Of a stretch of DNA of 64,000 bases, positions 52,820 through 61,232 are shown one piece after another. Source of the DNA: Desulfovibrio sp. UIB00 (GTDB lineage: Bacteria; Desulfobacterota; Desulfovibrionia; Desulfovibrionales; Desulfovibrionaceae); assembly GCF_022508225.1 (NCBI RefSeq), contig NZ_JAETXJ010000007.1, forward strand, positions 62,001-126,000. Direction: 5' to 3'. A program made the translations under genes and the position numbers. Below the pieces are notes generated by a model. The model was given only the letters and a program-made list of their open reading frames with translations. It did not search any database and was not told where the DNA came from. The first letter of the stretch is position 1; every line of letters starts with the position of its first letter.

Positions 52820-53263
52820 ATGAAGCACATTCTTTTACTGCTGGCATTTGGCGCCGGTTGCTGCCTCCCGGTGCAGGCGGGAATAAACACCTTGTTGCGG
52901 CGCTTTCTGGGCGAACCCATGCAAGCCGCACTTGTTTCATTTGCCGTGGGTACGCTGGCGCTGTGGGTATACAGCCTGGCGGCACGCCATACATGGCCTT
53001 CCATTTCTCAGCTTTCCGCTGTTCCGTGGTGGATGTGGACAGGAGGCGTGCTTGGCGCAATTTTTGTAAGTTGCACCATCTTTCTTGCGCCCCGGCTGGG
53101 CGCTGCCACCATGACCGCCGTCATGTTGTCGGGCCAGCTGGTGGCCTCTGTGCTGCTTGACCATTATGCCCTTGTGGGCTTTCCAGAACACCCCGTTTCA
53201 CCACTACGCCTAGCGGGCATTGCCCTGCTTTTTGCGGGCGCATGGCTCGTGCGGGTATTTTAA
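52820..53263 (+). CDS. DUF606/YdcZ-type small membrane transporter
   Basis: 147 residues with about five hydrophobic segments: GAGCCLPVQAGINTLLRRFLG, VSFAVGTLALWVYSL, WMWTGGVLGAIFVSCTIFL, APRLGAATMTAVMLSGQLVASVLLDHYALVGF and PLRLAGIALLFAGAWLV. This is the half-size drug/metabolite transporter pattern of DUF606. Substrate unknown; such proteins usually work as dimers. AAGGA precedes the ATG. Confidence 0.8.
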   Translation: MKHILLLLAFGAGCCLPVQAGINTLLRRFLGEPMQAALVSFAVGTLALWVYSLAARHTWPSISQLSAVPWWMWTGGVLGAIFVSCTIFLAPRLGAATMTAVMLSGQLVASVLLDHYALVGFPEHPVSPLRLAGIALLFAGAWLVRVF

Positions 53264-53368
53264 CGCAAGCAGAACCCAGCACGGGGCTTTCACTGCGCGC
53301 GCCATCTTGAGCTGTGCCGCACTAAGGGCTACAGTATCTGCAAATTGCCGCATCACAAGGAACATGCC

Positions 53369-54733
53369 ATGCAACGAACCCTTATCATAGACGCCCTGGC
53401 AGCGACCGCGTCTCAAGCCTCCATCACCATTTGCGGCTGGATCCGCACCCGCCGCGACGCCAAGGAATTTTCCTTTGTGGAGGTCAACGACGGCTCCTGC
53501 CTCGGCAACATGCAGTGCATTGTTGACGCGGGCACCGCCGCCCACGAGCAACTTGATCAGGCCGCCACGGGTGCCGCCATCAGCGTTACGGGCGAACTTG
53601 TGGCCTCGCCCGGCAAGGGGCAGCTGTGGGAAATCAGGGCGCAGTGCGTTACTGTTTTCGGTCTGGCGGATCCCGAAACTTTCCCTTTGCAGAAAAAACG
53701 CCATTCTGACGAATTTTTGCGCACAATTGCGCACCTGCGCTCCCGCACCAACAAGTACGGCGCTGCCTTTCGCATCCGTTCCGAAGCGGGTCAGGCTGTG
53801 CATCAGTTTTTCCAGAGCCGCCGTTTTTCATGGGTGCATACGCCGGTGCTCACTGGAGCGGATTGCGAGGGTGCGGGCGAAATGTTCCGCGTCACCAGTC
53901 TTGAACCCGGCGACAAGGATGTAGCCGCCGACTTTTTTGGCCGCCAGTGCAATCTGACTGTTTCCGGCCAGCTTGAGGCCGAGGCCCTCGCCATGGGCCT
54001 TGGGCGCGTGTACACTTTCGGCCCCACCTTCCGCGCCGAAAATTCCAACACGCCGCGCCACGCCGCCGAGTTCTGGATGATCGAGCCGGAAATGGCCTTT
54101 GCCGACCTGCAAGACCTCATGGAACTGGGCGAAAGCCTTACCCGGCACGTGATCGAACACGCCCTCGCCCACTGCGAATCCGACCTCAAGCTCTTTGACA
54201 GCTTTGTGGACAAGGGCCTTATTGAACGCCTCAAGGGCATGGTGGCTGCGCCCTTTGCCCGCGTTTCGTACACGGAAGCCGTGGAAATTTTGCAAAAATG
54301 CGGCAAGGAATTTGCCTTCCCTGTTTCATTTGGCACGGACCTTCAAACCGAACACGAACGCTACCTGGCTGAAGAGCATTTTAAAAAGCCTGTGGCTGTG
54401 TATGATTACCCCAAGGAAATCAAAGCCTTCTATATGCGCCAAAACGAAGACGGCAAGACCGTTGCCGCCATGGACATGCTGGTACCGCGTATCGGTGAAC
54501 TCATCGGCGGTTCGCAGCGCGAGGAGCGCCTTGACCGCCTGACCGCCCGCATCAAGGAACTCGGCCAGAATCCGGAAGATTACTGGTGGTACATGGATCT
54601 GCGCCGTTTCGGCACAGCGCCCCATGCCGGGTTTGGCCTTGGCTTTGAGCGTTTGCTTATGATGCTGACCGGCATCACCAACATCCGCGACGTCATTGCC
54701 TTCCCGCGTACACCGGGCAATCTGGAATTTTAG
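53369..54733 (+). CDS. asnS: Asparaginyl-tRNA synthetase
   Basis: A 454-residue class IIb synthetase. OB-fold anticodon domain in the first ~110 residues ([25 protein letters not shown]), then class II motifs: [27 protein letters not shown] (motif 2 region) and [15 protein letters not shown] (motif 3). VSGQLEAE and [12 protein letters not shown] favour Asn over Asp specificity. Start 53369 has AAGGA seven bases upstream; a TTG at 53345 is less likely. Confidence 0.95.
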   Translation: MQRTLIIDALAATASQASITICGWIRTRRDAKEFSFVEVNDGSCLGNMQCIVDAGTAAHEQLDQAATGAAISVTGELVASPGKGQLWEIRAQCVTVFGLADPETFPLQKKRHSDEFLRTIAHLRSRTNKYGAAFRIRSEAGQAVHQFFQSRRFSWVHTPVLTGADCEGAGEMFRVTSLEPGDKDVAADFFGRQCNLTVSGQLEAEALAMGLGRVYTFGPTFRAENSNTPRHAAEFWMIEPEMAFADLQDLMELGESLTRHVIEHALAHCESDLKLFDSFVDKGLIERLKGMVAAPFARVSYTEAVEILQKCGKEFAFPVSFGTDLQTEHERYLAEEHFKKPVAVYDYPKEIKAFYMRQNEDGKTVAAMDMLVPRIGELIGGSQREERLDRLTARIKELGQNPEDYWWYMDLRRFGTAPHAGFGLGFERLLMMLTGITNIRDVIAFPRTPGNLEF

Positions 54734-54757
54734 AGCGATTTCGGCTGCATCCCTTTC

Positions 54758-54794
54758 AGCCAGCCTGTTGCGATAGCAGCGGGCTGGCTTTTTT
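54758..54794 (+). terminator. Terminator after asnS
   Basis: AGCCAGCC (54758-54765) pairs with GGCTGGCT (54782-54789), followed by five more T. Confidence 0.8.
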
Positions 54795-54957
54795 AACCCT
54801 CCAGTACCGCCAACCGCAAAAAGCGCAAAAAAGCCCGAGACAGCGCCGTAGCGGGGCCGTCATGCCCTTCACATTTGCCTTTTTGCCGCGTATAGTACGC
54901 GCTCACCTTTTTGGAGGCATCGAGCCACCGCCCATCGCCCAAGGAGAGCGAAATACC

Positions 54958-56004
54958 ATGAGCAAGAAGCTGACTGTAGCCGTTGTAGGCGCCACAGGCG
55001 CCGTAGGCCGTGAAATGCTCAAGACCCTGCACGAAAGGGACTTTCCCGCCACTGAAATACGCGCCTTTGCGTCCGCCCGTTCTGCGGGCACCAAGGTGCC
55101 GTATGGCGACAAAGAGCTGACCGTGCAAGAGCTTAAAGAAGATGTCTTTGAGGGCATTGATTTGGCCATTTTTTCCGCCGGCGGCAGCACTTCGCAAAAA
55201 TTTGCCCCGCATGCGGCCAAGGCTGGCTGCGTGGTGGTGGACAATTCCGCTGCATGGCGCATGGACGACCGCTGCCCCCTGGTGGTGCCGGAAGTCAACG
55301 CCCACGCCCTTGAGGGGCACAACGGCATCATTGCCAACCCCAACTGCTCCACCATCCAGATGCTGGTGGTGCTCAAACCCCTGCACGACGCCGTCAAAAT
55401 CAAGCGCGTTGTGGTTTCCACCTATCAGGCGGTTTCCGGTACCGGGCAGAAGGGTATTGAAGAACTGGAACGCCAGGTGCGCGACCTTTTCAACGGACGC
55501 GACCCGGAATGCAATACCTATCCCTACCGCATTGCCTTCAACGCACTGCCGCATATCGATGTCTTCCTTGATAACGACTACACCAAGGAAGAAATGAAGA
55601 TGGTTCATGAAACCGTCAAAATATTTGAAGATCCTTCGGTCAAGGTTACGGCCACCTGTGTACGCGTGCCGGTGTTCTACTGCCACGCCGAATCAGTGAA
55701 CATTGAAACCGAAAAGAAACTCACAGCCAAGGATGCCCGCGTCATGCTTTCGCAGGCTCCCGGCGTGCGCGTGGTCGATAATCCCCGCGAACTCATGTAC
55801 CCCATGCCCTCCTACTGCGTGGGCGAGGATGAAACCTACGTGGGCCGCATCCGCGAGGACGAAACCATTGAAAATGGCCTGAACCTCTGGATTGTGGCCG
55901 ATAACGTGCGCAAGGGCGCAGCCCTCAACGCCGTGCAGATTGGTGAAGAACTGATCAAACGCGACCTGCTGCGCGTGACCGACAAAAACGTGTTCCTGAA
56001 GTAA
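54958..56004 (+). CDS. asd: Aspartate-semialdehyde dehydrogenase
   Basis: A 348-residue enzyme reducing aspartyl phosphate to the semialdehyde in lysine, threonine and methionine synthesis. The NADP loop VVGATGAVGREML is at the N-terminus; the catalytic Cys130 is in IIANPNCSTIQM; VSTYQAVSGTGQKG and YCHAESVNIETEKK follow. Start 54958 has AAGGAGAG. The downstream aminotransferase gene begins 61 bases after the stop. Confidence 0.97.
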   Translation: MSKKLTVAVVGATGAVGREMLKTLHERDFPATEIRAFASARSAGTKVPYGDKELTVQELKEDVFEGIDLAIFSAGGSTSQKFAPHAAKAGCVVVDNSAAWRMDDRCPLVVPEVNAHALEGHNGIIANPNCSTIQMLVVLKPLHDAVKIKRVVVSTYQAVSGTGQKGIEELERQVRDLFNGRDPECNTYPYRIAFNALPHIDVFLDNDYTKEEMKMVHETVKIFEDPSVKVTATCVRVPVFYCHAESVNIETEKKLTAKDARVMLSQAPGVRVVDNPRELMYPMPSYCVGEDETYVGRIREDETIENGLNLWIVADNVRKGAALNAVQIGEELIKRDLLRVTDKNVFLK

Positions 56005-56065
56005 TTGCCTGCGGGCGCGCGGGTTTCGCAGACCCACGCGCCCATGCGCTTTGGAGGCCTTTGCG

Positions 56066-57016
56066 GTGCAAGCTGTAGACGCTGAAACATATCTCAAGGC
56101 CCTGCTTTCCGCGCCCCGGCCAGGGTCGGAGCAGGTTCTCGCTTTTTATGACCACCGGGTGGGGCATATCTGCACTGACCCACGTCTTCTGCTGCTGCCC
56201 CTTGATGACCATATCTGCCATCGCGGCGACGGCCTTTTTGAAAGCATCAGTTTTCGCCAGCGCACAATTTTCGGGCTGGACGCGCATCTGGCCCGTCTGG
56301 TGGACGGCGCTGCGGCCCTTTCCATCACCCCGCCCTGCACATGGGAAGCCCTGCGCCAACACATACTTGATGTGGCCCTTGCCGCAGGCGTGGACAATGG
56401 CGACTTACGCGTTTTTCTGAGCCGAGGCCCCGGCGGATTCGGCATTTCACCCGCCGAATGCCCTCAGGCTGGCCTGTACATTGTGGCCCTCAAAAAGGCC
56501 CTGCCCACGGCGGCCTTCTATGAAAAAGGCCTCACAGCCTTTGCCAGCGCCATCCCGCCCAAGCAGGAATATCTGGCCCGCATCAAGAATACCAACTATC
56601 TGCCCAATGTGTTCATGGCCATGGAAGCCCGCCAGAAGGGCATGGACGTGGCCGTAACCTTTGACGAGAACGGCATCATGGGCGAGGCGGCCGTGGCCAA
56701 CGTGGGCCTTGTGGACGCGCAGGGCCGCCTGCTCTGCCCTGAAATCAGACGTATTCTGCCGGGCACCACCCTGCTGGCCGCCATGGAAGTCGCCGCAGAA
56801 CGCATGCCTGTCGTGCAGATGCCCATTCCCCGCGCAGCCATAGACAGCGCCAGTGAAATGCTGTTGTTCACCAGCTCCACCCTTTGCGTGGGCATCACCC
56901 ATTTTGACGGCAAGCCCGTGGGGCACGGCGCGCATGCTGGCAAGCCCGGCCCTGTGGCCCTGTGGCTCAAGGATGTTCTTTTGGACTATATGCTGAAAAA
57001 AGGCGCACCCCTCTGA
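56066..57016 (+). CDS. Class IV PLP-dependent aminotransferase/lyase (IlvE/PabC-like)
   Basis: A 316-residue fold-type IV enzyme. HICHRGDGLFESI is the N-terminal family motif, the likely Schiff-base lysine is in RIKNTNYLPNVFMAMEA, and GIMGEAAVANV and LPGTTLLAAMEVA contact PLP. It could be a branched-chain aminotransferase or aminodeoxychorismate lyase; the EA spacing favours the latter but does not decide. Start is GTG at 56066, eight bases after GGAGG. The next gene overlaps its stop (TGATG). Confidence 0.82.
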   Translation: MQAVDAETYLKALLSAPRPGSEQVLAFYDHRVGHICTDPRLLLLPLDDHICHRGDGLFESISFRQRTIFGLDAHLARLVDGAAALSITPPCTWEALRQHILDVALAAGVDNGDLRVFLSRGPGGFGISPAECPQAGLYIVALKKALPTAAFYEKGLTAFASAIPPKQEYLARIKNTNYLPNVFMAMEARQKGMDVAVTFDENGIMGEAAVANVGLVDAQGRLLCPEIRRILPGTTLLAAMEVAAERMPVVQMPIPRAAIDSASEMLLFTSSTLCVGITHFDGKPVGHGAHAGKPGPVALWLKDVLLDYMLKKGAPL

Positions 57017-58254
57017 TGCGTGTTCTGCTTATTGCCCTGCAACAGACCACTGACGGACCCGCCTCACCTGAAGAGCAGCGCCACTGGACAGAACAGGGCG
57101 CACCCATGCGCCTTGCCCGGCTGGAAGAAGACCACGCGCTGGCCTTGGCCTGCGCCATGCGTGACGGCGGCAGGCTGGCCCCCATGCTGCTGTGTCAGAA
57201 AAATTCACGACTGCACCGCCGCGCCGCCGCGCTGAACCTGCCCATACTCACGGCAGGCGGGCCAATGGATTTCATGCGCCTGTGGCTCTGGCAGCGTAAG
57301 CACAAGCACCTGCTGGTGCAGACCTTTGGCGAAAGCGGCATGCCCTTTGGCCGCCGGGTGCTGACCATGCGTCCCCCGTCCTCCACCCTTTTGAGCCATG
57401 CATTTCTGCTGCGCGCGCCGCGCCCGGAAGTCTGCTTTGGCAAGGGAATGCTGGCAGCCCACAAAATACTCTGCGGCTCCACCTATGTACGCGACCGCAT
57501 CGCCAAAGCCAGCGGCATCACCGAGGGCGAAACGCCCTGGCGCGGCCCCAAAAACCGCGCGCTGCCCCTGACGGACGATACGCTCACGCTGACAGCGCCG
57601 GGCATGAACATTGAAGGCTTTGAACCTGCGCCCGAATGGCCCGCAGAGCCAGCAGAGGGCCAGCATTTTGTTTTTTGCATGGGTGAAGCCCTCACGCCCC
57701 GCTCGGGCGCGCATATTGTCATCCGGGCCATGGCCGCCATCTGGCAGCGCCGTGATTTGCCCGCATGGGAAGTACGCGCCGCCGGGGGGGGGCCCCGCTT
57801 TCAGGAAGTACTGGACGAGGCGGAATCACTGGGCGTTCAGTCGCGCTTGTGCCTGCTCAACGAGCAGAGCCTGCCGCACCTGCTGCGCACCTGCCATGCC
57901 TGGATAGCGCCCGGCTCCGCGCCGGACGAACTGCCGGAAACACTCGGGGCTGGGCTGGCGTCCCAAACGCCCGTCATCTGCGGACAGAGCGCCCTGCACG
58001 AGCAGCGGCTTGCCGCCGCCCCCGATGCCGCCTGCATGTTTGAAGAAAACAATCCGCAGTCGCTGGCCGAATGCATGATAAACGTCATGACAGATGCAGC
58101 CCAGCGCCGCCGTATTGTGGAAGCGGGCAACGCATTGCGCCCCGGCCTGAGCCATGAATCCTTTGCCCTTGCAACCTGCACCCGGCACGAAAGCTGGTGC
58201 AGCCAGCTTGGCTGGCTCGAAAAAAGCGGGCAGCCGCAAGCCCCGCAACAGTAA
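57016..58254 (+). CDS. Family 4-type glycosyltransferase
   Basis: A 412-residue GT-B-like protein. The C-terminal half shows MGEALTPRSGAHIVIRAMA, EVRAAGGGPRF, HLLRTCHAWIAPGSAPDELPETLGAGLASQTPVI and LAECMINVMTDAAQR, the usual donor-binding arrangement. The N-terminal half is diverged. Donor and acceptor unknown. It overlaps the preceding stop by one base (TGATG), so it is translationally coupled. Confidence 0.75.
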   Translation: MRVLLIALQQTTDGPASPEEQRHWTEQGAPMRLARLEEDHALALACAMRDGGRLAPMLLCQKNSRLHRRAAALNLPILTAGGPMDFMRLWLWQRKHKHLLVQTFGESGMPFGRRVLTMRPPSSTLLSHAFLLRAPRPEVCFGKGMLAAHKILCGSTYVRDRIAKASGITEGETPWRGPKNRALPLTDDTLTLTAPGMNIEGFEPAPEWPAEPAEGQHFVFCMGEALTPRSGAHIVIRAMAAIWQRRDLPAWEVRAAGGGPRFQEVLDEAESLGVQSRLCLLNEQSLPHLLRTCHAWIAPGSAPDELPETLGAGLASQTPVICGQSALHEQRLAAAPDAACMFEENNPQSLAECMINVMTDAAQRRRIVEAGNALRPGLSHESFALATCTRHESWCSQLGWLEKSGQPQAPQQ

Positions 58255-58347
58255 TAAACAACCAGCGATCATCAGCGCGCTCCGCGCCAGTGGCAGCAGC
58301 ATGCCGCCTGAACGTGGGACAATACCGCAAACACATACAGGAACCGT

Positions 58348-59256
58348 ATGAAATGTAAAATCTGCAAAGCCGAGGCCGTGGTGGCCCTGCGCAGCCACAA
58401 CGCCGCCTTTTGCCCTGACTGTTACAAGGATTTTTTTGCCCGCCAGGTAGAACGCGGCATTGAAGGCCAAAAGCTGTTCACCCGTGATGAACGGGTACTG
58501 GTGGCCCTTTCTGGCGGCAAGGATTCGCTGGCGCTCATGCTCGAGCTTTCCCGCCAGGGTTACAACGTAACCGGTCTGCACATTGATCTGGACATCCCGG
58601 TTTCTTCCGCTGCTGCGCGCGGCGTGGTTGAACGCTTCTGCACCAAGCACGGCCTCAAGCTGATGGTCAAGGAAATGGCCGCAGAAGGCCTGTCCATCCC
58701 GCTGGTCAAGGAAAGGCTGCACCGCCCCATCTGCTCGGCCTGCGGCAAGATCAAACGCCATTTCTTCAACAAGGTCGCCCTGGACGAAGGCTTTGACGCC
58801 CTCGCCACCGGGCACAACCTGGACGACGAAGTGGCCCGTCTTTTCAGCAACACCCTGCGCTGGGATACCTCCTATCTTTCAGATCAGGGGCCACGGCTGG
58901 AGAGCGAACACGGCTTTTCGCGCAAGGTTAAGCCCTTGTGGCGGCTCTCGGAATTTGAAACGGCCAACTACGCCTTTCTTATGGGCATAGAAAACCACTA
59001 CGCCCCCTGCCCATACAGCCCCGGCGCGAGCTTCACCACGCTCAAGGGGCTGATGCAGAATCTCGAGGCCGCCATGCCGGGCCGCAAGCTGGATTTCTAT
59101 CAGGGTTTTCTTTCGCGCGGGCGGCCCGTCTTTGCCCGCCGAGAGGCGGAGGAAGGCCTGGAGCTGGCCCCGTGCACGGAATGCGGCTACCCCACATCTT
59201 CCGGCGACCGTTGCGGCGTGTGCCGCATCCGCTCCGCCCTGCTTGACGAGGGCTAG
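58348..59256 (+). CDS. TtcA/TtuA-type tRNA thiolation protein
   Basis: A 302-residue PP-loop ATPase. An N-terminal zinc ribbon (Cys3, 6, 22, 25), the PP-loop VALSGGKDSLAL near residue 56, cysteines 129 and 132 (RPICSACG) plus Cys221 (YAPCPYSP) that bind a [4Fe-4S] cluster in this family, and a C-terminal zinc ribbon (CTECGYPTSSGDRCGVC). This set matches TtuA, which makes 2-thiouridine in tRNA. GGAAC precedes the ATG. Single gene before a shared terminator. Confidence 0.85.
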   Translation: MKCKICKAEAVVALRSHNAAFCPDCYKDFFARQVERGIEGQKLFTRDERVLVALSGGKDSLALMLELSRQGYNVTGLHIDLDIPVSSAAARGVVERFCTKHGLKLMVKEMAAEGLSIPLVKERLHRPICSACGKIKRHFFNKVALDEGFDALATGHNLDDEVARLFSNTLRWDTSYLSDQGPRLESEHGFSRKVKPLWRLSEFETANYAFLMGIENHYAPCPYSPGASFTTLKGLMQNLEAAMPGRKLDFYQGFLSRGRPVFARREAEEGLELAPCTECGYPTSSGDRCGVCRIRSALLDEG

Positions 59257-59272
59257 AAGGCACATCACTTTG

Positions 59273-59308
59273 CGCAAAACGGCCCGGCGACTGCCGGGCC
59301 GTTTTGCG
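59273..59308. terminator. Bidirectional terminator
   Basis: A perfect 16-bp stem (CGCAAAACGGCCCGGC / GCCGGGCCGTTTTGCG) with a four-base loop between the convergent thiolation gene and fabF. Confidence 0.88.
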
Positions 59309-59321
59309 CGTTTCCTACCGT

Positions 59322-60554
59322 CTATCTTTCATATTTCCTAAAGACGAGCGAAGCGTTATGCCCGCCAAAACCAAAAGAGTTGGAGAGCGCGTAACGGGTG
59401 GACGTCTGCTCGGCCTTGTTGCAGACGTGCGGAATATCACACTCCGCATCCGGTACATCCAGATTTGTTGTCGGCGGCAGCAGCCCATGCCGCAGAGCCT
59501 CAAGAGTAATGATGGCTTCTATGCCGCCAGCCGCCCCAAACAGATGCCCGGTCATGGACTTGGTGGCACTGACCTTGAGCGTTTCCAGGCTGTCGCCAAA
59601 AACGCTCCTGATTGCTGCGGCTTCAGATCGGTCGCCTTCCTTTGTCCCTGTGGCGTGAGCATTGATGTAGCCAATTTCGGCCACAGGAACGCCGGACTGT
59701 TTGATGGCGATTTCCATGGCCCGCGCTCCGCCCTGAAAGTCTGGCGACGTGATATGCCCGGCATCGCACGTTGCACCGTATCCAACTACTTCGCCAAGGA
59801 TTGTCGCCTCACGGCGGCGCGCATGTTCCTCTTCTTCCAGCAGCAGCACAGCCGCGCCCTCTGCCATAACAAAGCCGTCACGCCCGCTGTCAAAAGGACG
59901 GCTGGCCTGTTCCGGCTCATCGTTACGGGTTGAAAGAGCCTTCATGCTGGAAAAACCCGCCAGCAAAAACGGCTGAATGCCTGCATCACTCCCGCCTGCC
60001 AGCATGACATCCGCCTGACCGTACGCAATGCTTAAAAAAGCCTCGCCGATGGCATTGTTGGCCGTGGCGCAAGCGGACACAGGCGCATAGTTCGCCCCTT
60101 TGAAGCCCGTCCTGATGGCGATCACGCCCGAAGCCATGTTGACGATCATCATGGGAATCATGAAAGGCGAAACCCGCCGTGCGCCCTTGTTCAGAAAGGC
60201 TTCATGATTTTTCATGATCGTTTCTATGCCGCCAATACCAGACCCCACATAAACCCCGGCACGTTCCGGATCCCAATCAGCACCTTCAAGCCCGGACATC
60301 TCCACTGCCTGCACGGCCGCAGCAACGGCAAACTGGATATATTTGTCGTATTTTTTTGCGTCTTTTGCGCAAAAATATGTTTCTGCCGAAAACCCGTCCA
60401 CCTTTCCGGCGATTCTCACCGGGGATTCATCAAACGCAGAGTCGTCCATATACCTGATGCCGGATTTTCCGGAACTGATGTTCTTCCACATGGTTTCAGG
60501 GTCGTTTCCTGAAGAAGATATGACCCCAAAGCCTGTTACAACTACTTTACGCAT
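59322..60554 (-). CDS. fabF: 3-oxoacyl-ACP synthase II
   Basis: A 410-residue condensing enzyme of fatty-acid elongation. The Cys-His-His triad is complete: Cys162 (VSACATANNA), His300 (NAHATGTKEGD) and His337 (SMTGHLFGAAGG). AGGAG precedes the ATG. It is isolated from acpP, fabG or fabD, and its promoter region carries the same operator as the adjacent marR gene, so it may be an inducible paralogue rather than the housekeeping FabF. Confidence 0.95.
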   Translation of the reverse strand: MRKVVVTGFGVISSSGNDPETMWKNISSGKSGIRYMDDSAFDESPVRIAGKVDGFSAETYFCAKDAKKYDKYIQFAVAAAVQAVEMSGLEGADWDPERAGVYVGSGIGGIETIMKNHEAFLNKGARRVSPFMIPMMIVNMASGVIAIRTGFKGANYAPVSACATANNAIGEAFLSIAYGQADVMLAGGSDAGIQPFLLAGFSSMKALSTRNDEPEQASRPFDSGRDGFVMAEGAAVLLLEEEEHARRREATILGEVVGYGATCDAGHITSPDFQGGARAMEIAIKQSGVPVAEIGYINAHATGTKEGDRSEAAAIRSVFGDSLETLKVSATKSMTGHLFGAAGGIEAIITLEALRHGLLPPTTNLDVPDAECDIPHVCNKAEQTSTRYALSNSFGFGGHNASLVFRKYER

Positions 60555-60577
60555 GGCGTCTCCTGGCCTGTTAATTT

Positions 60578-60594
60578 ATATGTATATACATGAA
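60578..60594. promoter_or_regulatory. MarR operator copy upstream of fabF
   Basis: ATATGTATATACATGAA, with a perfect 12-bp palindrome ATGTATATACAT at 60580-60591, 24 bases upstream of the fabF start. The same 17-nt occurs on the opposite strand at 61083-61099 before marR. Confidence 0.7.
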
Positions 60595-60639
60595 TATAGA
60601 TGCACAAAGCCCAAATACTCGCACGAATTGCAGCATGCG

Positions 60640-61068
60640 CTAGGCGCTGTCTTTCTCTGCAATACGGGAAACCTTGAGCAACAGTCGCAGCAACTCCTGG
60701 ACATCATCGTCCCCCAATTCTGAAATCATAAGCTGCTGCGCCTCTTCCCAATGAGGATGGGCTTCTTTGAGGCGGTCTGTACCAAGGGTCGTCAACTGCA
60801 TGATCTTTTTGCGTGAATCCGCCGGGCCTGGGGCACTCGCAACAAGCCCCATTTTTTCCAGCTTTTCCACATTTCTGGTCACAGTTGTCTGGTCAATGCC
60901 CAAAACCCGACCAATCTCCGTTATCGAAGGCTCCTCCAGACCAGCAATAGCCCGCAGCAAACCATACTGAGTCATACGCATTCCCTTGCGCGCCAGATAG
61001 TTGCCGTAAAGCTGATTGAGTTGCCGATCCGCCTTTCGGATTTGGAGAAAGAGACAAGGCAGTTGCAT
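60640..61068 (-). CDS. MarR-family transcriptional regulator
   Basis: A 142-residue winged-helix dimeric repressor. The DNA-binding core is SITEIGRVLGIDQTTVTRNVEKLEKMGLV, the wing SAPGPADSRKKIMQLTTLG. GGAG precedes the start at 61068. It is transcribed toward fabF, 86 bases from it, and both genes have the same palindromic operator, so it probably represses itself and fabF. The ligand could be a fatty-acid derivative or an envelope stressor. Confidence 0.9.
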   Translation of the reverse strand: MQLPCLFLQIRKADRQLNQLYGNYLARKGMRMTQYGLLRAIAGLEEPSITEIGRVLGIDQTTVTRNVEKLEKMGLVASAPGPADSRKKIMQLTTLGTDRLKEAHPHWEEAQQLMISELGDDDVQELLRLLLKVSRIAEKDSA

Positions 61069-61082
61069 GGGTACTCCGCACT

Positions 61083-61099
61083 TTCATGTATATACATAT
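61083..61099. promoter_or_regulatory. MarR operator copy upstream of marR
   Basis: TTCATGTATATACATAT, the exact reverse complement of the fabF copy, with ATGTATATACAT at 61086-61097, 15 bases upstream of the marR start. Confidence 0.7.
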
Positions 61100-61150
61100 A
61101 TTATTCGATGCATGGCGCATGTCAATACTGGGCGCGACGCTTGACTTCGC

Positions 61151-61173
61151 TATAATTTGAAAATAGATTTCAA
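61151..61173 (+). promoter_or_regulatory. feoB promoter -10 with Fur box
   Basis: TATAAT (61151-61156) is followed directly by TTGAAAATAGATTTCAA (61157-61173), a perfect TTGAAA/TTTCAA inverted repeat. It matches most positions of the Fur 7-1-7 motif TGAAAATnATTTTCA known for Desulfovibrio. Binding there would block initiation when iron is ample. Confidence 0.65.
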
Positions 61174-61232
61174 TTCCATTCAACTTGAGCCACCCCGGCT
61201 GTTCCGGTGCGGCGATGACAGGAGCGCACAGC

